Assembly (NCBI GenBank): GCA_021808875.1 | Contig: JAKBAU010000166.1 | Coordinates: forward strand, 1,678-7,881 | Source: Pseudomonadota bacterium | GTDB taxonomy: Bacteria; Pseudomonadota; Alphaproteobacteria; Micropepsales; Micropepsaceae | DNA: 6,204 nt | Direction of reading: 5' to 3' | Shown: positions 5,850-6,204 of the stretch, in pieces | Layout: the number at the start of each line of letters is the position of its first letter | Position numbering within the stretch: the first letter of the stretch is position 1 | Notes under the pieces: model-generated | Told to the model about the DNA's origin: nothing | What the model saw: the letters and a program-made list of their open reading frames with translations, nothing else | Database searches by the model: none | Made by a program: the position numbers and the translations under genes

Positions 5850-6204
5850 ACACTGTAATTAGAAGTGCCGGACCATCACTAAATTATGCCATCGATGAGC
5901 GCGCCAGCGTGTCTTTGAACTCTGTGCAGTGGCCGTCGCAAAGCTGAACGCGGGTGACCCCAGGTCTCGGTGCCCCATGCGCGGAGAGGCCGGTTCTACA
6001 ATATCCGGACAGTCTAGGCGCGGACATTCGGACCCCTCACCCGGATGCCCTCCTTCTCGTCCTGTGGAGATTTGGGTTGCAGCATCCGTCTCACATGCTA
6101 GCAGCACGAAGGGGCTGCGATGCAGCCCGATGGTACCATCATCATGAGGGCCCCCGAGAGGTTCTCGCCTTGTGACTCTCAGTCTTGCAGCATCAGCGTC
6201 AGAT
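5850..6204. other. Non-coding right end with hairpins, a palindrome and a short direct repeat
   Basis: No gene can be supported in these 355 bases. On the minus strand, one frame is open from the right edge (6203) to a TAA at 5859, about 114 codons. Its translation is rich in Arg, Cys and His without a recognisable domain, so it could be chance or the tail of an unknown gene. Three small structures lie close together: GGGCTGC/GCAGCCC (6112-6128), the perfect palindrome GATGGTACCATC (6129-6140), and CGAGA/TCTCG (6155-6167). TTGCAGCATC occurs twice, at 6077-6086 and 6185-6194. I see no tRNA, rRNA or mobile-element ends. Confidence 0.45.

Noticed and set aside
5859..6203. Minus-strand frame open from the right edge to a TAA at 5859
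   Set aside because: Open for about 114 codons but with no domain, unusual Cys/Arg/His composition and small hairpins throughout; it cannot be called a gene without sequence to the right.

Overview
This GC-rich window looks like chromosomal DNA of an alphaproteobacterium. Three things point there: a class A-type Hsp20 behind an RpoH-like promoter and a ROSE-like leader; a long pentapeptide-repeat protein with a conserved 'H-x-x-W ... G-R-E-G' inter-block linker; and an autotransporter whose passenger/barrel junction resembles those of sphingomonads. The order-level guess (Sphingomonadales or near relatives) rests on protein style and is an inference.

Layout. Bases 1-189 hold no gene I can support, only two hairpins. 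Bases 190-335 are the regulatory region of the small heat shock gene: a sigma-32-type promoter, then a leader that folds by eye into three consecutive hairpins, the last covering both the ribosome binding site and the start codon. Bases 333-800 (+) encode the Hsp20 chaperone. A symmetrical hairpin at 824-845 lies between it and the convergent pentapeptide-repeat gene (852-2174, minus strand). Bases 2175-2368 are a divergent intergenic region with a possible promoter/operator for the minus-strand gene and a long leader for the plus-strand gene. Bases 2369-5797 (+) encode a 1142-residue autotransporter: TTG start, signal peptide, non-enzymatic beta-helical passenger, C-terminal outer-membrane barrel ending in Phe. 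A strong hairpin at 5811-5849 follows it. From 5850 to the end there is no recognisable gene, only short hairpins, a 12-base palindrome and a 10-base direct repeat.

How the parts relate. The three genes are separate transcription units (one + strand, one - strand, one + strand) and there is no operon. Hsp20 works in the cytoplasm as an ATP-independent holdase. The pentapeptide protein has no signal peptide and should be cytoplasmic. The autotransporter is an outer-membrane/surface protein. Nothing shows that they act as one system. The most informative signal is the heat-control region of hsp20, where promoter spacing, predicted transcript start and three-hairpin leader agree with each other. 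I found no mobile element, CRISPR array, tRNA, rRNA or clear new defence or metabolic system.
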